Positions 27,520 through 35,700 of a DNA stretch of 64,000 nt are shown one piece after another. Source of the stretch: Streptomyces guryensis. GTDB taxonomy: Bacteria > Actinomycetota > Actinomycetes > Streptomycetales > Streptomycetaceae. The position numbers were made by a program, and so were the translations under genes. The DNA lies in NCBI RefSeq assembly GCF_021261325.1, contig NZ_JAJSBI010000006.1:248001-312000 (forward strand), written 5' to 3'. The notes below the pieces were generated by a model. The model saw nothing but the letters and a program-made list of their open reading frames with translations. It did not search any database and was not told the origin of the DNA. Each line of letters opens with the position of its first letter. The stretch's first letter is position 1.

Positions 27520-28467
27520 CTAACGCACCGGGAAGCGGTAGCCATTGACGGTGTGATCGATGATGTTGTTGTGGTGGAACCGGTCCTCACCGGACACCAG
27601 GACGGTGCCGTACCGATCGAGGCTGGCGGCTCCTCCGAATTCCTCCAGGGCGTCGGAGAACGGGTACACCCGCACTTGCGTGGGGACGTAGCGGGCGGCG
27701 AAACCCAGCCGCATACGGTCGGTCGCGCCGCTGTGCGGGTGGGAGGCGTGCATCAAGGTCGACCAGAAGATGATGAACTGGCCGGGCCGCATGACCTGCG
27801 ACACCGCTTTCGACTCGTCGGGAGACCAGTTCGGATCCTTCTGGAGCTGTCGGTAGTCGTATCCGAAGAAGCCCCGCCTGATGCCGTCCTTCTTCACGTT
27901 GTTGATGGATTCAGGATCGTACGTCATGACCTTCGACTCGTCATAGTTCATACTCCGGTGGGAACCGGGTATGAACTGCAGACAGCCGTTTTCGACACTG
28001 GCTTCGGTGAAAGCCGCCCAGACAGTGATCGTGCCGCCGAATTGGGAATCCTCCGGCCAGACGATCTGCGGATGCTTCGAGCCGGCCACGTTCGAGAAAT
28101 TGTCCGCCTGGTGCCAGTCGGTCCCCTCGTCGCCGGGGTACTTGGGGAAGAACTCGGTGCGCCAGCAGAGCACGTCGGGTCCGAGCAGGCTCGCCACCCG
28201 ATCGACGATCTCCGGTCGGGCGATGTGTTCCGCGAGGAAGTCGACGTCCAAGTGGCGGTCGTAGTTTGCCAGGTTGGTGCTGCCCGAGACGGCTTGCTTC
28301 TGGCTGTAGACGGAGGTCTTGGTGTTGATCAGTTTGGGTCGGATACGACGCAGGGTCTCCTCCATGTCCTCCTCGGGGTAGAGGTCGAACGGTCCGAGGA
28401 ACCCGTCCCGATGGAACTGATCAATTTCCTGAGAACTCAGCAAGAATTCCTTGGTCTGCTGTTTCAC
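27520..28467 (-). CDS. SyrB2-type non-haem Fe(II)/2-oxoglutarate halogenase
   Basis: The protein has 315 aa from GTG 28467, supported by AAGGAAGG 6 bases upstream; a GTG at 28488 lacks a site. The length fits SyrB2 (about 310). The metal site reads WHQADNFSN, with H119-x-A121 where hydroxylases have H-x-D, and the distal H240 in [12 protein letters not shown]. Replacing Asp by Ala opens an iron site for chloride and defines aliphatic halogenases such as SyrB2, CytC3 and KtzD. Surrounding blocks ([32 protein letters not shown]) also look like that family. It should chlorinate an unactivated, probably gamma, carbon of the aminoacyl group on the adjacent carrier protein. Confidence 0.93.
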   Translation of the reverse strand: MKQQTKEFLLSSQEIDQFHRDGFLGPFDLYPEEDMEETLRRIRPKLINTKTSVYSQKQAVSGSTNLANYDRHLDVDFLAEHIARPEIVDRVASLLGPDVLCWRTEFFPKYPGDEGTDWHQADNFSNVAGSKHPQIVWPEDSQFGGTITVWAAFTEASVENGCLQFIPGSHRSMNYDESKVMTYDPESINNVKKDGIRRGFFGYDYRQLQKDPNWSPDESKAVSQVMRPGQFIIFWSTLMHASHPHSGATDRMRLGFAARYVPTQVRVYPFSDALEEFGGAASLDRYGTVLVSGEDRFHHNNIIDHTVNGYRFPVR

Positions 28468-28612
28468 GATGAACCTTCCTTCGAACACCTATCACTTGCT
28501 ACATGGCCGGGCGGCGGGATACGGCTAGGCACCGAAAGGCAGCACAGAGACCCACGAGGGGAAATCAAAGGAATGGCTGGATGCATCAACGGTACCGTAC
28601 GAGAAAATCTGG

Positions 28613-29941
28613 TCAACCAAGACCGTCCACGTATTGGTTGGTGGGGCGGGCCGCTCCGTAATGGTCGCGCAGCGTCGTTCCCGAGTATTCGGTGCGGAAG
28701 AGACCGCGGGCCTGCAGGATCGGCACCACATGGTCGACGAAGCCCTCCAGACCGGAGGGCAGCACCGGCGACATGATGTTGAAGCCGTCGGCAGCGGCGT
28801 TCTCGAACCAGTGCTGCATCGTGTCCGCCACCTGTTCCGGCGTGCCGGCGATGGTGAGATGGCCGCGGCCGGCCCCCAGCCGGCCGATCAACTGACGCAC
28901 CGTCAGCCCCTCTCGCCGGGCGAGACCGACCACCAGCGCATAGCGTCCCTGCGCTCCTTCGATGTGCCGGTCGGTGGTGACGTGGGCGGGCAGTTCCTCG
29001 TCGAGGCGCAACTCGTCCGCGGACACCTGCAAAATGCTGACCAGCTGCTTGATCGCGTGCTCGGGTTTGATAAGGCTGCCGAGTTCGGCGTCGGCGGCCT
29101 CGGCCTCGGCCTGTGTCGCGCCGATCGTCGGCACGATGCCCGGCAGGATCGTGACGGTCTCCGGATCGCGGCCGAACCGGGCTGCACGCTTCTTCAAGTC
29201 GGCGTAGAAGGCCTGCGCCTCCTCCAGGGTCTTCTGCACGGTGAAGACGGCGTCCGCATGGCGGGCCGCGAAGTCCCGGCCGTCTTCGGACGATCCGGCC
29301 TGCACCAGGAGCGGGTATCCCTGAGGGCTGCGCGCGACGTCCAGCGGCCCGGCGACACTGAAGTACGTTCCGTCGTGGGCTGCGGGGTGCAGCCGGTTGT
29401 TGTCGCCCCAGATCCCCACCTCCTTGTCCGCGAGTATCGCGTCGTCCTCCCAGCTGTCCCACAGCTTCCGGGCCAGCCCCACGAACTCATCGGCACGTGC
29501 GTACCGGTCCCCGTGCGGCGGAAGCTCGTCCAGCCCGAAGTTGCGCGCTGCGATCAGGGTGGCCGTCGTCACGATGTTCCAGCCGACCCGGCCACCGCTG
29601 ACATGGTCGACGGAGGCAAACCGCCGAGCCAGGTTGAAGGGCTCGTTGTAGGTCGTGGAGGCCGTGGCTATCAGGCCGATGTGCTCGGTCACCCCGGCCA
29701 TCACGGTCAACAGGACCGTCGGCTCCAGCGCGGCGGCCGGCTGACGGCTGATGTCGCCCCACAGCCCCGGGTGGTCGGCAAGGAACAGGGAATCGAGCCT
29801 GCCGCGCTCCGCCACCCGGGCCAGGTGCTGAAAGTGCTTGACATCGGTATTGGCCAGCGGATCGCTCTGAGGCAGCCGCCAAGCCGCCTGATGGTGTCCC
29901 ACGCTGCTCAAGAACGCGTTGAGGTGCATTTCTCGGACCAT
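28613..29941 (-). CDS. FMN-dependent luciferase-like monooxygenase (NtaA/SnaA/DszA family)
   Basis: The protein has 442 aa from ATG 29941 with AAAGGAA upstream. It has typical family features: LADHPGLWGD near residue 55, a run of SGGRVGWNIVTT at about 115, VQAGSSEDGRDFAARHADAVF at about 220, and a C-terminal GFNIMSPVLP. These enzymes use FMNH2 from a separate reductase to oxygenate substrates at carbon, sulfur or nitrogen. No flavin reductase is encoded in the cluster, so a housekeeping one would be needed. A 145-base gap separates it from the halogenase gene. Its target in the pathway is unknown. Confidence 0.85.
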   Translation of the reverse strand: MVREMHLNAFLSSVGHHQAAWRLPQSDPLANTDVKHFQHLARVAERGRLDSLFLADHPGLWGDISRQPAAALEPTVLLTVMAGVTEHIGLIATASTTYNEPFNLARRFASVDHVSGGRVGWNIVTTATLIAARNFGLDELPPHGDRYARADEFVGLARKLWDSWEDDAILADKEVGIWGDNNRLHPAAHDGTYFSVAGPLDVARSPQGYPLLVQAGSSEDGRDFAARHADAVFTVQKTLEEAQAFYADLKKRAARFGRDPETVTILPGIVPTIGATQAEAEAADAELGSLIKPEHAIKQLVSILQVSADELRLDEELPAHVTTDRHIEGAQGRYALVVGLARREGLTVRQLIGRLGAGRGHLTIAGTPEQVADTMQHWFENAAADGFNIMSPVLPSGLEGFVDHVVPILQARGLFRTEYSGTTLRDHYGAARPTNQYVDGLG

Positions 29942-30035
29942 GGGGTTCCTTTCCGTTAACGCCCCCGCGATGCGGTGAATGCGGGCGGCCCACGGCGCGC
30001 CCGTCCGCAGCGCATCCCTTGAAGCGGACGATCGG

Positions 30036-31991
30036 CTACTGCCGCACGAACAGGCCGCGCAGTGAGGCGAGTTCTGTGCGGTAGTCCTCACACTCGGTCA
30101 GGTCCCAGGACCCCGCGTGCCGAGCGGTGTATTTCTCGTGCACGTCTCGGAGCCTGCCCAGGTCGTCCAGCAGTGACAGGGCCGAGCGCTCGATCTCTGC
30201 CGCCTTCTGATGCAGTGCGATGGTGAGAGCCACGCAGACGCCTTCGACCAGCTGCTCCAGGACGCACGCCGGATAGAGCATGCTGCTCCGCGAATGTGCG
30301 CCGAACCGGAACGCCTCGCGCAGGTACCAGGTGCGGACCGTCGCGATCCGGTGGGCGCGGGAGTCCTCGAACAGCACCGTGCTCTCCGCGAGTTGCCGTC
30401 GCACCTTCCGCAGGACGCGGCGGGCGTACGACGTATCGATCCGCAGCCGGCTCTTCGCGGTACGGGGAATTCCCGGCAGCACACGCTCTCGCTGCACCGC
30501 GGAGCTCAGCTGCCGGTGAAGGGCGGCGGCAGCCCGCCCGTCGGAGGGATGCTCTTCTGCCGCCTTCGCGTAGTCGTGCAGGATCCGGCAGAGGTAGTAC
30601 TCCGGGAACCTTCCGATCTCCCAGCCGTACTCGGGGAGCCACTGTCCGAGGTCGTCGAGCGAGGTGATCGCCGGATGGCCGACCGCGTACCGGAAGGTGT
30701 TGACGATGTTGGCCTGCAGATCCGACGCGGGTTCGGGCCACTTCGGCTCGTCGGCGAGGAAGTCGCCGGGTCCCTGCTCCCTTGCGTGCTGGAGCACTTC
30801 CGCCGCCGCCTGCCGGACGGTCGGCCGAGCGACGTCGAAATCGAGGGCGAAGTGGTCGGCCAGGGTGGGTGCCACGTCGAAGTAGGCGTCCGGGCTGGGG
30901 TGGACGCACACATACCCGGCATTGCTGTCCTTGGCGCTGTCGGTCGGGGTCAGGCGCGACGCGAGGGCCTCGGCGAGGATGACATGCGCCTCGGCGGTCG
31001 GATGGCAGTAGTCCACGAAGTCGGCCGAGCCGAGCAGCTCGGCCAGGTCGAGGACCTCGACGTTCGGCCGCGCGGCCATCTCTTCGATCTGCCGCCGGTA
31101 TGCCTTCTTCATCCGGTACAGGTGGACGTCACCCTCGACAGCGCGCATCGCATAGCTGTGCGCTTCGTCCTGATGCCCTCCCCCGTCCAGGATCCGGCTG
31201 AGGTTGTACGCGGCGACGGCGCCGGACGCACCCTCTGTCCCGGCCAGCTCCTTCAGCAGCTCCACGGCCTCCTCGGCGGCATTCTGCTGATGCAGCAGAA
31301 CCGCCAGGTTGTTCCGTGCGACCGCCGGTACGTGACCCTGTCCGATGGCCAGCTGCCGGTACAGTGCGGCGGCCTTCTCCGAGTCTCCCTCCTCATGCCG
31401 GCGCACCGCATCGATCAGAGTGCGGGCCGAGGCGGAGCGCGCGGTCAATTCGTCGGCAAGCCGGGCCGGCAGTCCCACGATCTTGTAGTAGGGGGCATGG
31501 GGCCCCATCATGGCCGCCGGGAAACGCGTATTGGCAATCGGGTTGATGAGGACGACACGGCTACCACGACGGTGCGCCTCCCTCGCGATCGACTCCAGGT
31601 TCCGCCGGAAGTCCTGCGGCGTGGTCGCCACTGTGCGGCGCTCGTCACGCTCGTCGAACTCTCCGGTGTTCTTCTGGCGGATGCGGACGACCGGCCGGCT
31701 GCTCGGAGAGTGCGACACCAACCGGTCCCGATCGCGCCAAGCCTGGTAGGCCCCCTTGTAGCGCGACTGGGCACCATCGGAATTGCCGAGGTAGACGATG
31801 ACCAGATCCCAGCCCCGCCGTGACACTTTCCGCCGGAAGTACCGTGCCGCGTCAGCGCTCGTGAAGCCCGGAACGGCGTGGTTCTCGATCCGGTGGGCTT
31901 CATCGAGCCGCGCGTGCAGGACGGACGGATACACCGCCTGCGGAGCACCGATACCTGCACTGCACGAATCACCGAGGACAAGAATGCGCAC
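30036..31991 (-). CDS. SGNH hydrolase with TPR-like middle and long extra C-terminal region
   Basis: The protein has 651 aa from GTG 31991, chosen for GGAGGGAG 8 bases upstream. The N-terminal third is an SGNH hydrolase: block I VLGDSCSAG (S9), block III GNSDGAQ, and block V DYCHPTAEAH (Asp/His) far downstream at about residue 335. Between them is a helical repeat region (about 190-290, for example ALYRQLAIG and NNLAVLLHQQNAAEEA) resembling TPRs. The last 300 residues are helix-rich and unrecognised. There is no signal peptide, so it acts in the cytoplasm. SGNH proteins often accompany NodU-type carbamoyltransferases and SxtJ proteins, both present here. It may be an acyl or carbamoyl transferase/esterase of the pathway. 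Confidence 0.75.
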   Translation of the reverse strand: MRILVLGDSCSAGIGAPQAVYPSVLHARLDEAHRIENHAVPGFTSADAARYFRRKVSRRGWDLVIVYLGNSDGAQSRYKGAYQAWRDRDRLVSHSPSSRPVVRIRQKNTGEFDERDERRTVATTPQDFRRNLESIAREAHRRGSRVVLINPIANTRFPAAMMGPHAPYYKIVGLPARLADELTARSASARTLIDAVRRHEEGDSEKAAALYRQLAIGQGHVPAVARNNLAVLLHQQNAAEEAVELLKELAGTEGASGAVAAYNLSRILDGGGHQDEAHSYAMRAVEGDVHLYRMKKAYRRQIEEMAARPNVEVLDLAELLGSADFVDYCHPTAEAHVILAEALASRLTPTDSAKDSNAGYVCVHPSPDAYFDVAPTLADHFALDFDVARPTVRQAAAEVLQHAREQGPGDFLADEPKWPEPASDLQANIVNTFRYAVGHPAITSLDDLGQWLPEYGWEIGRFPEYYLCRILHDYAKAAEEHPSDGRAAAALHRQLSSAVQRERVLPGIPRTAKSRLRIDTSYARRVLRKVRRQLAESTVLFEDSRAHRIATVRTWYLREAFRFGAHSRSSMLYPACVLEQLVEGVCVALTIALHQKAAEIERSALSLLDDLGRLRDVHEKYTARHAGSWDLTECEDYRTELASLRGLFVRQ

Positions 31992-32053
31992 GGGAATCTC
32001 CCTCCAGCTCACGAAGGTGAGGACGGGCGTCGGGCGAGGGCCGCACAGCCGGA

Positions 32054-32776
32054 CTACTTCCGCGACCGCCGGGAGAACCAGCGCACAGGGCCTGATCGCG
32101 TGGCACGGGAGGCCCGGGAGTGGTCCTCGGAGGTACTCAGGGCAGTGGCGATCACGACGCGCAGGGCGTCGGCTGCGGTGGTACTGGCCATGGACGGGCG
32201 CCGCTGCCGGTCGGCTGCCTGCGCCGGAGTGAACGGTATGTGCACGAACCCGCCCCGGATATCAGGGAACTCGGTGGCGATGAGGTGGGCCAGCCCGAAG
32301 GCGATGTGGTTGCAGAGGAACGTGCCGGCCGTGTGGGAGACAGATGCGGGTATTCCGGCTTTCAGCAACGCTTCGGTGCAGGTCTTGACCGGTATCGAGG
32401 AGAAGTATGCTGCGGGCCCGTCGGCGACGATGGGTTCATCGATGGGCTGATTGCCGTTGTTGTCCGCACCCTCGGCATCGTTGAGGTTGATCGCCACACG
32501 CTCGATGGTGATGTCGGGGCGGCTGCCGCCCTGCCCCGTGGAGATGACCAACTCCGGCTCCACCCGCAGGATTTGCTTACGGAGTTCTTCTATGGAATCC
32601 CCGAATGCGCACGGCAGTAGGGCAACCTCCAACTGCGTGTTCTCCGGCGGGGATTCGGCTACGAGCCGGCATGCCTCCCAAGCGGAGTTCAGATAGTTTC
32701 GTCCGAAAGGTTCGACGCCGGTCAGCAGGACGCGTGAAACGGTGGCCTCCGAGGGTGAGGACAGCGAATTCGTCAC
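32054..32776 (-). CDS. pcp: Pyroglutamyl-peptidase I (C15 family)
   Basis: The protein has about 240 aa from GTG 32776; further in-frame starts upstream exist and none has a convincing site. The family fold is clear, beginning LLTGVEPFG. The catalytic triad is E92 (ITIERVAIN), C155 (SHTAGTFLCNH) and H179 (GGFVHIPF). The last 45 residues are extra and basic. Such enzymes remove N-terminal pyroglutamate from peptides. It lies between the MFS exporter and the SGNH hydrolase genes, all on one strand, and is an unusual member of a biosynthetic cluster. It may trim a peptide intermediate or have been recruited as an amidase. Confidence 0.85.
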   Translation of the reverse strand: MTNSLSSPSEATVSRVLLTGVEPFGRNYLNSAWEACRLVAESPPENTQLEVALLPCAFGDSIEELRKQILRVEPELVISTGQGGSRPDITIERVAINLNDAEGADNNGNQPIDEPIVADGPAAYFSSIPVKTCTEALLKAGIPASVSHTAGTFLCNHIAFGLAHLIATEFPDIRGGFVHIPFTPAQAADRQRRPSMASTTAADALRVVIATALSTSEDHSRASRATRSGPVRWFSRRSRK

Positions 32777-32861
32777 ACGCTGTCGGCCTGTTGAGGGGAA
32801 CGGACAGGATTGCACTGTGCGGGAGCGGCCGACCGGAACGGAACCCGTCCGGATGCTTCTC

Positions 32862-34109
32862 TCAAGTCGCGTGACGAAGTCCCCGCACCGAAGGAACGGC
32901 GAGCGGACTCAGCGTGAGAGCAATCCACAGAAATCCGCCGATGAGTGCGACGCGAGGCGCCCCGAAAGCACTCGCCAAGGGGGCGGCTGACAACTGCCCC
33001 GCCGGAACGCCGATGAAGGACCCCAGATTGTCGTACGACGAGATCCGAGACAGCATGTTCTGGGGAATATTTTCCTGCAGCGTGGTCTCCCAGGCAATGC
33101 TGTAAAGTCCGAAACTCAGCCCGGCCAGGAACGCGGTGGCTGCCAGCCAGTACGCGTTCGCGACAAGTCCCAGGGCGATCAGCGGGAGACCCACCAGGCT
33201 CGCGCACAGCTGCGCCACGGGCAGGAGCCGCCTGAGGGTGATGCGGTACATCACCACCGCGATGAGCAGGATGCCGATTGCCCTGACACTGAGCACCATG
33301 CCCCAGGAGGTCTCGCCGATCCGCTCTTTCGCGATCAGCGGTCCCAGCACCGTCCAGATGCCCACCTGAATGTAGTTGGCCACGCCGAACGAGGCGACGA
33401 TCGTCCAGACCCAGGTCCGGGACCGGAATTCCGTCCAGCCTTCGCGGAGTGCGACGAAGGTGCTGGCCTTCCGGGGCGGTGTCTTGCCCGTCATCTTGAG
33501 CCGGAACATGCAGACCGCGGCGACGAAGTACGTGGCGGCGTCGACGGAGATCGCCCAGCCGCCGTTCGTGGTCGCCACGAGGGTGGCCGCAACGGTGGGG
33601 CCCAGTACCTTCGCGGCGTTCTTGGCCGATCCCAGCACTGAATTCGCGCGCTGGATCTGCGGCTTGGGCACGATGTCCGGGACGATGCCTCGCAGCGCCG
33701 GGTTGGTGAAGGCCGCCAGAGTTCCGTTGAGGGCTTCCAGCAGAATCAGCGCACCGAGATGGTAGTTCCCGGTGATCAGGATGAAAGCGACAACAGCCTG
33801 CGTCAGACCTGCGCCGAGATTCGACAACAGAAGTACGAGTCGCCGCGAGAACCGGTCGCCGACCACTCCGCCGGCCAGCGTGAAGACAATGAGAGGAATG
33901 GTGTTGGCGGTGAGCACCGCCCCCATGTCGCCTGCGCTGTTCGACGCGTTCAGAACCGCGAGGGAAAGCGCCACCGGGGTCATTGAGCTGCCGAGCAGCG
34001 AGACGAGTCGTCCCGTGAAGAACCACCGGAATGCCGGCAGATGGAAGGGGCTGGTGACAACCACCCCCTGGTCTGGATCGTCTGCTGTGGCTTCGGTTTT
34101 CAGACTCAT
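32862..34109 (-). CDS. MFS exporter (MFS_3/EntS-like)
   Basis: The protein has 415 aa from ATG 34109, with CAGGGTG upstream; GTG 34130 is in frame. Twelve membrane segments are visible, with the loop 2-3 signature GGVVGDRFSRRLVLLLSN and the family-typical SYDNLGSFIGVPAGQL near helix 10. Members of this group export siderophores, macrolides and peptides. It is the only transporter in the middle of the cluster and is the best candidate for export of the product and for resistance. Confidence 0.85.
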   Translation of the reverse strand: MSLKTEATADDPDQGVVVTSPFHLPAFRWFFTGRLVSLLGSSMTPVALSLAVLNASNSAGDMGAVLTANTIPLIVFTLAGGVVGDRFSRRLVLLLSNLGAGLTQAVVAFILITGNYHLGALILLEALNGTLAAFTNPALRGIVPDIVPKPQIQRANSVLGSAKNAAKVLGPTVAATLVATTNGGWAISVDAATYFVAAVCMFRLKMTGKTPPRKASTFVALREGWTEFRSRTWVWTIVASFGVANYIQVGIWTVLGPLIAKERIGETSWGMVLSVRAIGILLIAVVMYRITLRRLLPVAQLCASLVGLPLIALGLVANAYWLAATAFLAGLSFGLYSIAWETTLQENIPQNMLSRISSYDNLGSFIGVPAGQLSAAPLASAFGAPRVALIGGFLWIALTLSPLAVPSVRGLRHAT

Positions 34110-34160
34110 TCTCACACCCTGCTTTGACACGTAAGGAGCCCAGCGAATCGACGTCAGAGA

Positions 34161-34214
34161 CTACAACATCAATACCCCGTGCCTGCCGTGCAGTTGATGG
34201 TCCCGGCCACCCAT
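34161..34214 (-). CDS. Possible 17-residue leader ORF before the MFS exporter
   Basis: ATG 34214 is preceded by AAGGAG and encodes a 17-residue His-rich peptide (starting MGGRDHQLHGRHG) that ends 51 bases before the exporter start. The ribosome binding site lies in a hairpin (34217-34238, CCAGGAG / CTCCTGG). It could be a regulatory leader, but the support is weak. Confidence 0.2.
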   Translation of the reverse strand: MGGRDHQLHGRHGVLML

Positions 34215-34314
34215 GACCAGGAGCTCCTTGCCTCCTGGCTTTCCTGAACATTCGTCCGGCCTGGGTTGCGCGCCCGACGTGCATTCGATTTGCCGCCCTT
34301 GATTCCCCGGCGTG

Positions 34315-34342
34315 GACGGGCCCGGCTGCTGCCGGGCCCGTC
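34315..34342 (-). terminator. Hairpin terminator directly after the pentapeptide gene
   Basis: A perfect 12-bp stem GACGGGCCCGGC / GCCGGGCCCGTC with a TGCT loop lies 13 bases past the MSYDH stop codon. It would end the transcript that carries the pentapeptide and separates it from the MFS gene. As a palindrome it works on both strands. Confidence 0.8.
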
Positions 34343-34355
34343 GACCGACTCATTC

Positions 34356-34373
34356 TCAGTGGTCGTAGCTCAT
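34356..34373 (-). CDS. Pentapeptide gene MSYDH, putative biarylitide-type RiPP precursor
   Basis: ATG AGC TAC GAC CAC TGA is preceded by GGGAGGAGGTGTCCC, one of the strongest Shine-Dalgarno sequences in the window, with ideal spacing. The transcript ends in a perfect hairpin 13 bases later. A P450 gene lies 142 bases upstream on the same strand. Biarylitide precursors are 18-bp genes of pattern M-x-Y-x-H (or W), in which a P450 joins Tyr-3 and residue 5. MSYDH fits that pattern, with Tyr-3 and His-5. Differences are that known precursor genes usually precede the P450 gene, and that the core contains Asp. The alternative is a regulatory leader peptide for the downstream exporter. Confidence 0.65.
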   Translation of the reverse strand: MSYDH

Positions 34374-34515
34374 GGGACACCTCCTCCCGGGTCGGTGAGC
34401 GGATTCATCACGGACACGACGTCCCTCCCGCGGCTCGACCGGGCTGAGGGAAGGCCGCGACGCGCACACGGCAGGGTCTGCGGGGCCGCGCCCATGAAGA
34501 CTGAGTGGCGTGCCA

Positions 34516-35700
34516 TCAATGACGGAAGGTGACTGGCAGGTTGTCCAGGCTCCGCACCGTTGCCGTGCGCCGACGCTCGGGAGTGCCGGCCAGCCGCAGC
34601 GGTGTACCGGCGTCCAGGAGCCCGATCACCAACTGCTTCACCGCCAGCTGGCCAAATATCGTTCCCAGGCAGGCGTGCGGCCCCCAGCCGAAGCCCAGAT
34701 GCGGGTTGGGAGACCGGTCCAGAACCAGTTCGTCCGGGCGCGGAAACTGTTCCGGGTCCCGGTTTGCGGCCGCCATCAGGGTCAGCACCGTCTGGCCGGG
34801 CTCGATGACCGTGCCCCGGATGGTGGTCCGCCTGGTCGCCACGCGGCTGGTGCCCTGCGCCGGTCCGTCGAAGCGGATCAGTTCGTCCACACCGGTGTCG
34901 AGCAGACGCTCGTCGCGCAACCGGGACAGCGCTTCGGGATGTTGCAGAAGGGTGAGTGCCACATTGCCCGCAGTGGCGTACACGGTGCCGAAGCTCGCGT
35001 TGAACGTGACACTGGTGGTGTTCCGGATGTAGTGCTCCGGGACCCGCGCCTTCGCCGCGTTCTTCCGGACGTCGTGCAGGGTTCCCGGCCGGTCGTTGGT
35101 CTCGAACCAGGAGTCGACCAGCGCGTTGAACTTCTTCCGGGCCCGGTCCCCGGTCTCGACGACCCCGGGCAGCAGTCCGTAGTCCATCCGGCGCGCGAGC
35201 GCGTCCGATATCTGCACATATGGCTCCAACTCCGGCTCCTCGACACCCAGAAGCTCCGCGGTGATCGACAGCGAGACAGGAGCGGCAACCTCCGTCATCC
35301 AGTTGAACTCCGCCCGGCTGGACATGCGGTCAAAGATGTCCGCAACCTGCCGGCGCGCACGTCGGCCGATGCCGTCGAGGTCCTGTGCCCGCAGGGAGTT
35401 GATGAACAGGCCCCGCAACGAGGTCTGGTCCGGCGGGTCCAGGGACTGCACGCTCTGCCGGAATTCCGGTACGTCCTCCCCCACCCGGCGGCGGTCCCTG
35501 GCGAAGAGTCCGTGGTCACGCAGGACGTCGCGGCAATCGCGGTAGCGGGTCAGCACCCATGACGCCAACTGCTCATGCCAGAAAACGGGAGTCTCCTCCC
35601 GCAGACGGGTGTACAGGGCGTAGGGGGACGCAAGTGTGTCGGGATCGAGTGGGTCGTAGCGCAGCGGGGAGACGGCGGCAGCGTCGCGGGAGATGTTCAT
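34516..35700 (-). CDS. Cytochrome P450 (candidate peptide cross-linking enzyme)
   Basis: The 394-aa protein has the haem-binding GFGWGPHACLG (C344), the K-helix ExxR in DELIRFDGP, and a bacterial class I layout with no reductase domain. In the I-helix the usual AGxET acid is a glycine (NASFGTVYATAGN), while the threonine stays. Loss of the acid is known in P450s with altered proton delivery. Its ATG overlaps the stop of the ATP-grasp gene (ATGA), and the pentapeptide gene follows. It could cross-link MSYDH or oxidise the halogenase-derived amino acid; the gene order favours the first. Confidence 0.85.
   Translation of the reverse strand: MNISRDAAAVSPLRYDPLDPDTLASPYALYTRLREETPVFWHEQLASWVLTRYRDCRDVLRDHGLFARDRRRVGEDVPEFRQSVQSLDPPDQTSLRGLFINSLRAQDLDGIGRRARRQVADIFDRMSSRAEFNWMTEVAAPVSLSITAELLGVEEPELEPYVQISDALARRMDYGLLPGVVETGDRARKKFNALVDSWFETNDRPGTLHDVRKNAAKARVPEHYIRNTTSVTFNASFGTVYATAGNVALTLLQHPEALSRLRDERLLDTGVDELIRFDGPAQGTSRVATRRTTIRGTVIEPGQTVLTLMAAANRDPEQFPRPDELVLDRSPNPHLGFGWGPHACLGTIFGQLAVKQLVIGLLDAGTPLRLAGTPERRRTATVRSLDNLPVTFRH

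Noticed and set aside
32773..34380. A 535-codon minus-strand frame that begins 7 bases before the MSYDH start
   Set aside because: It is a shifted reading of the MFS exporter gene. It is Arg/Gly-rich with no domain, and its GTG has no site of its own apart from that of the pentapeptide.
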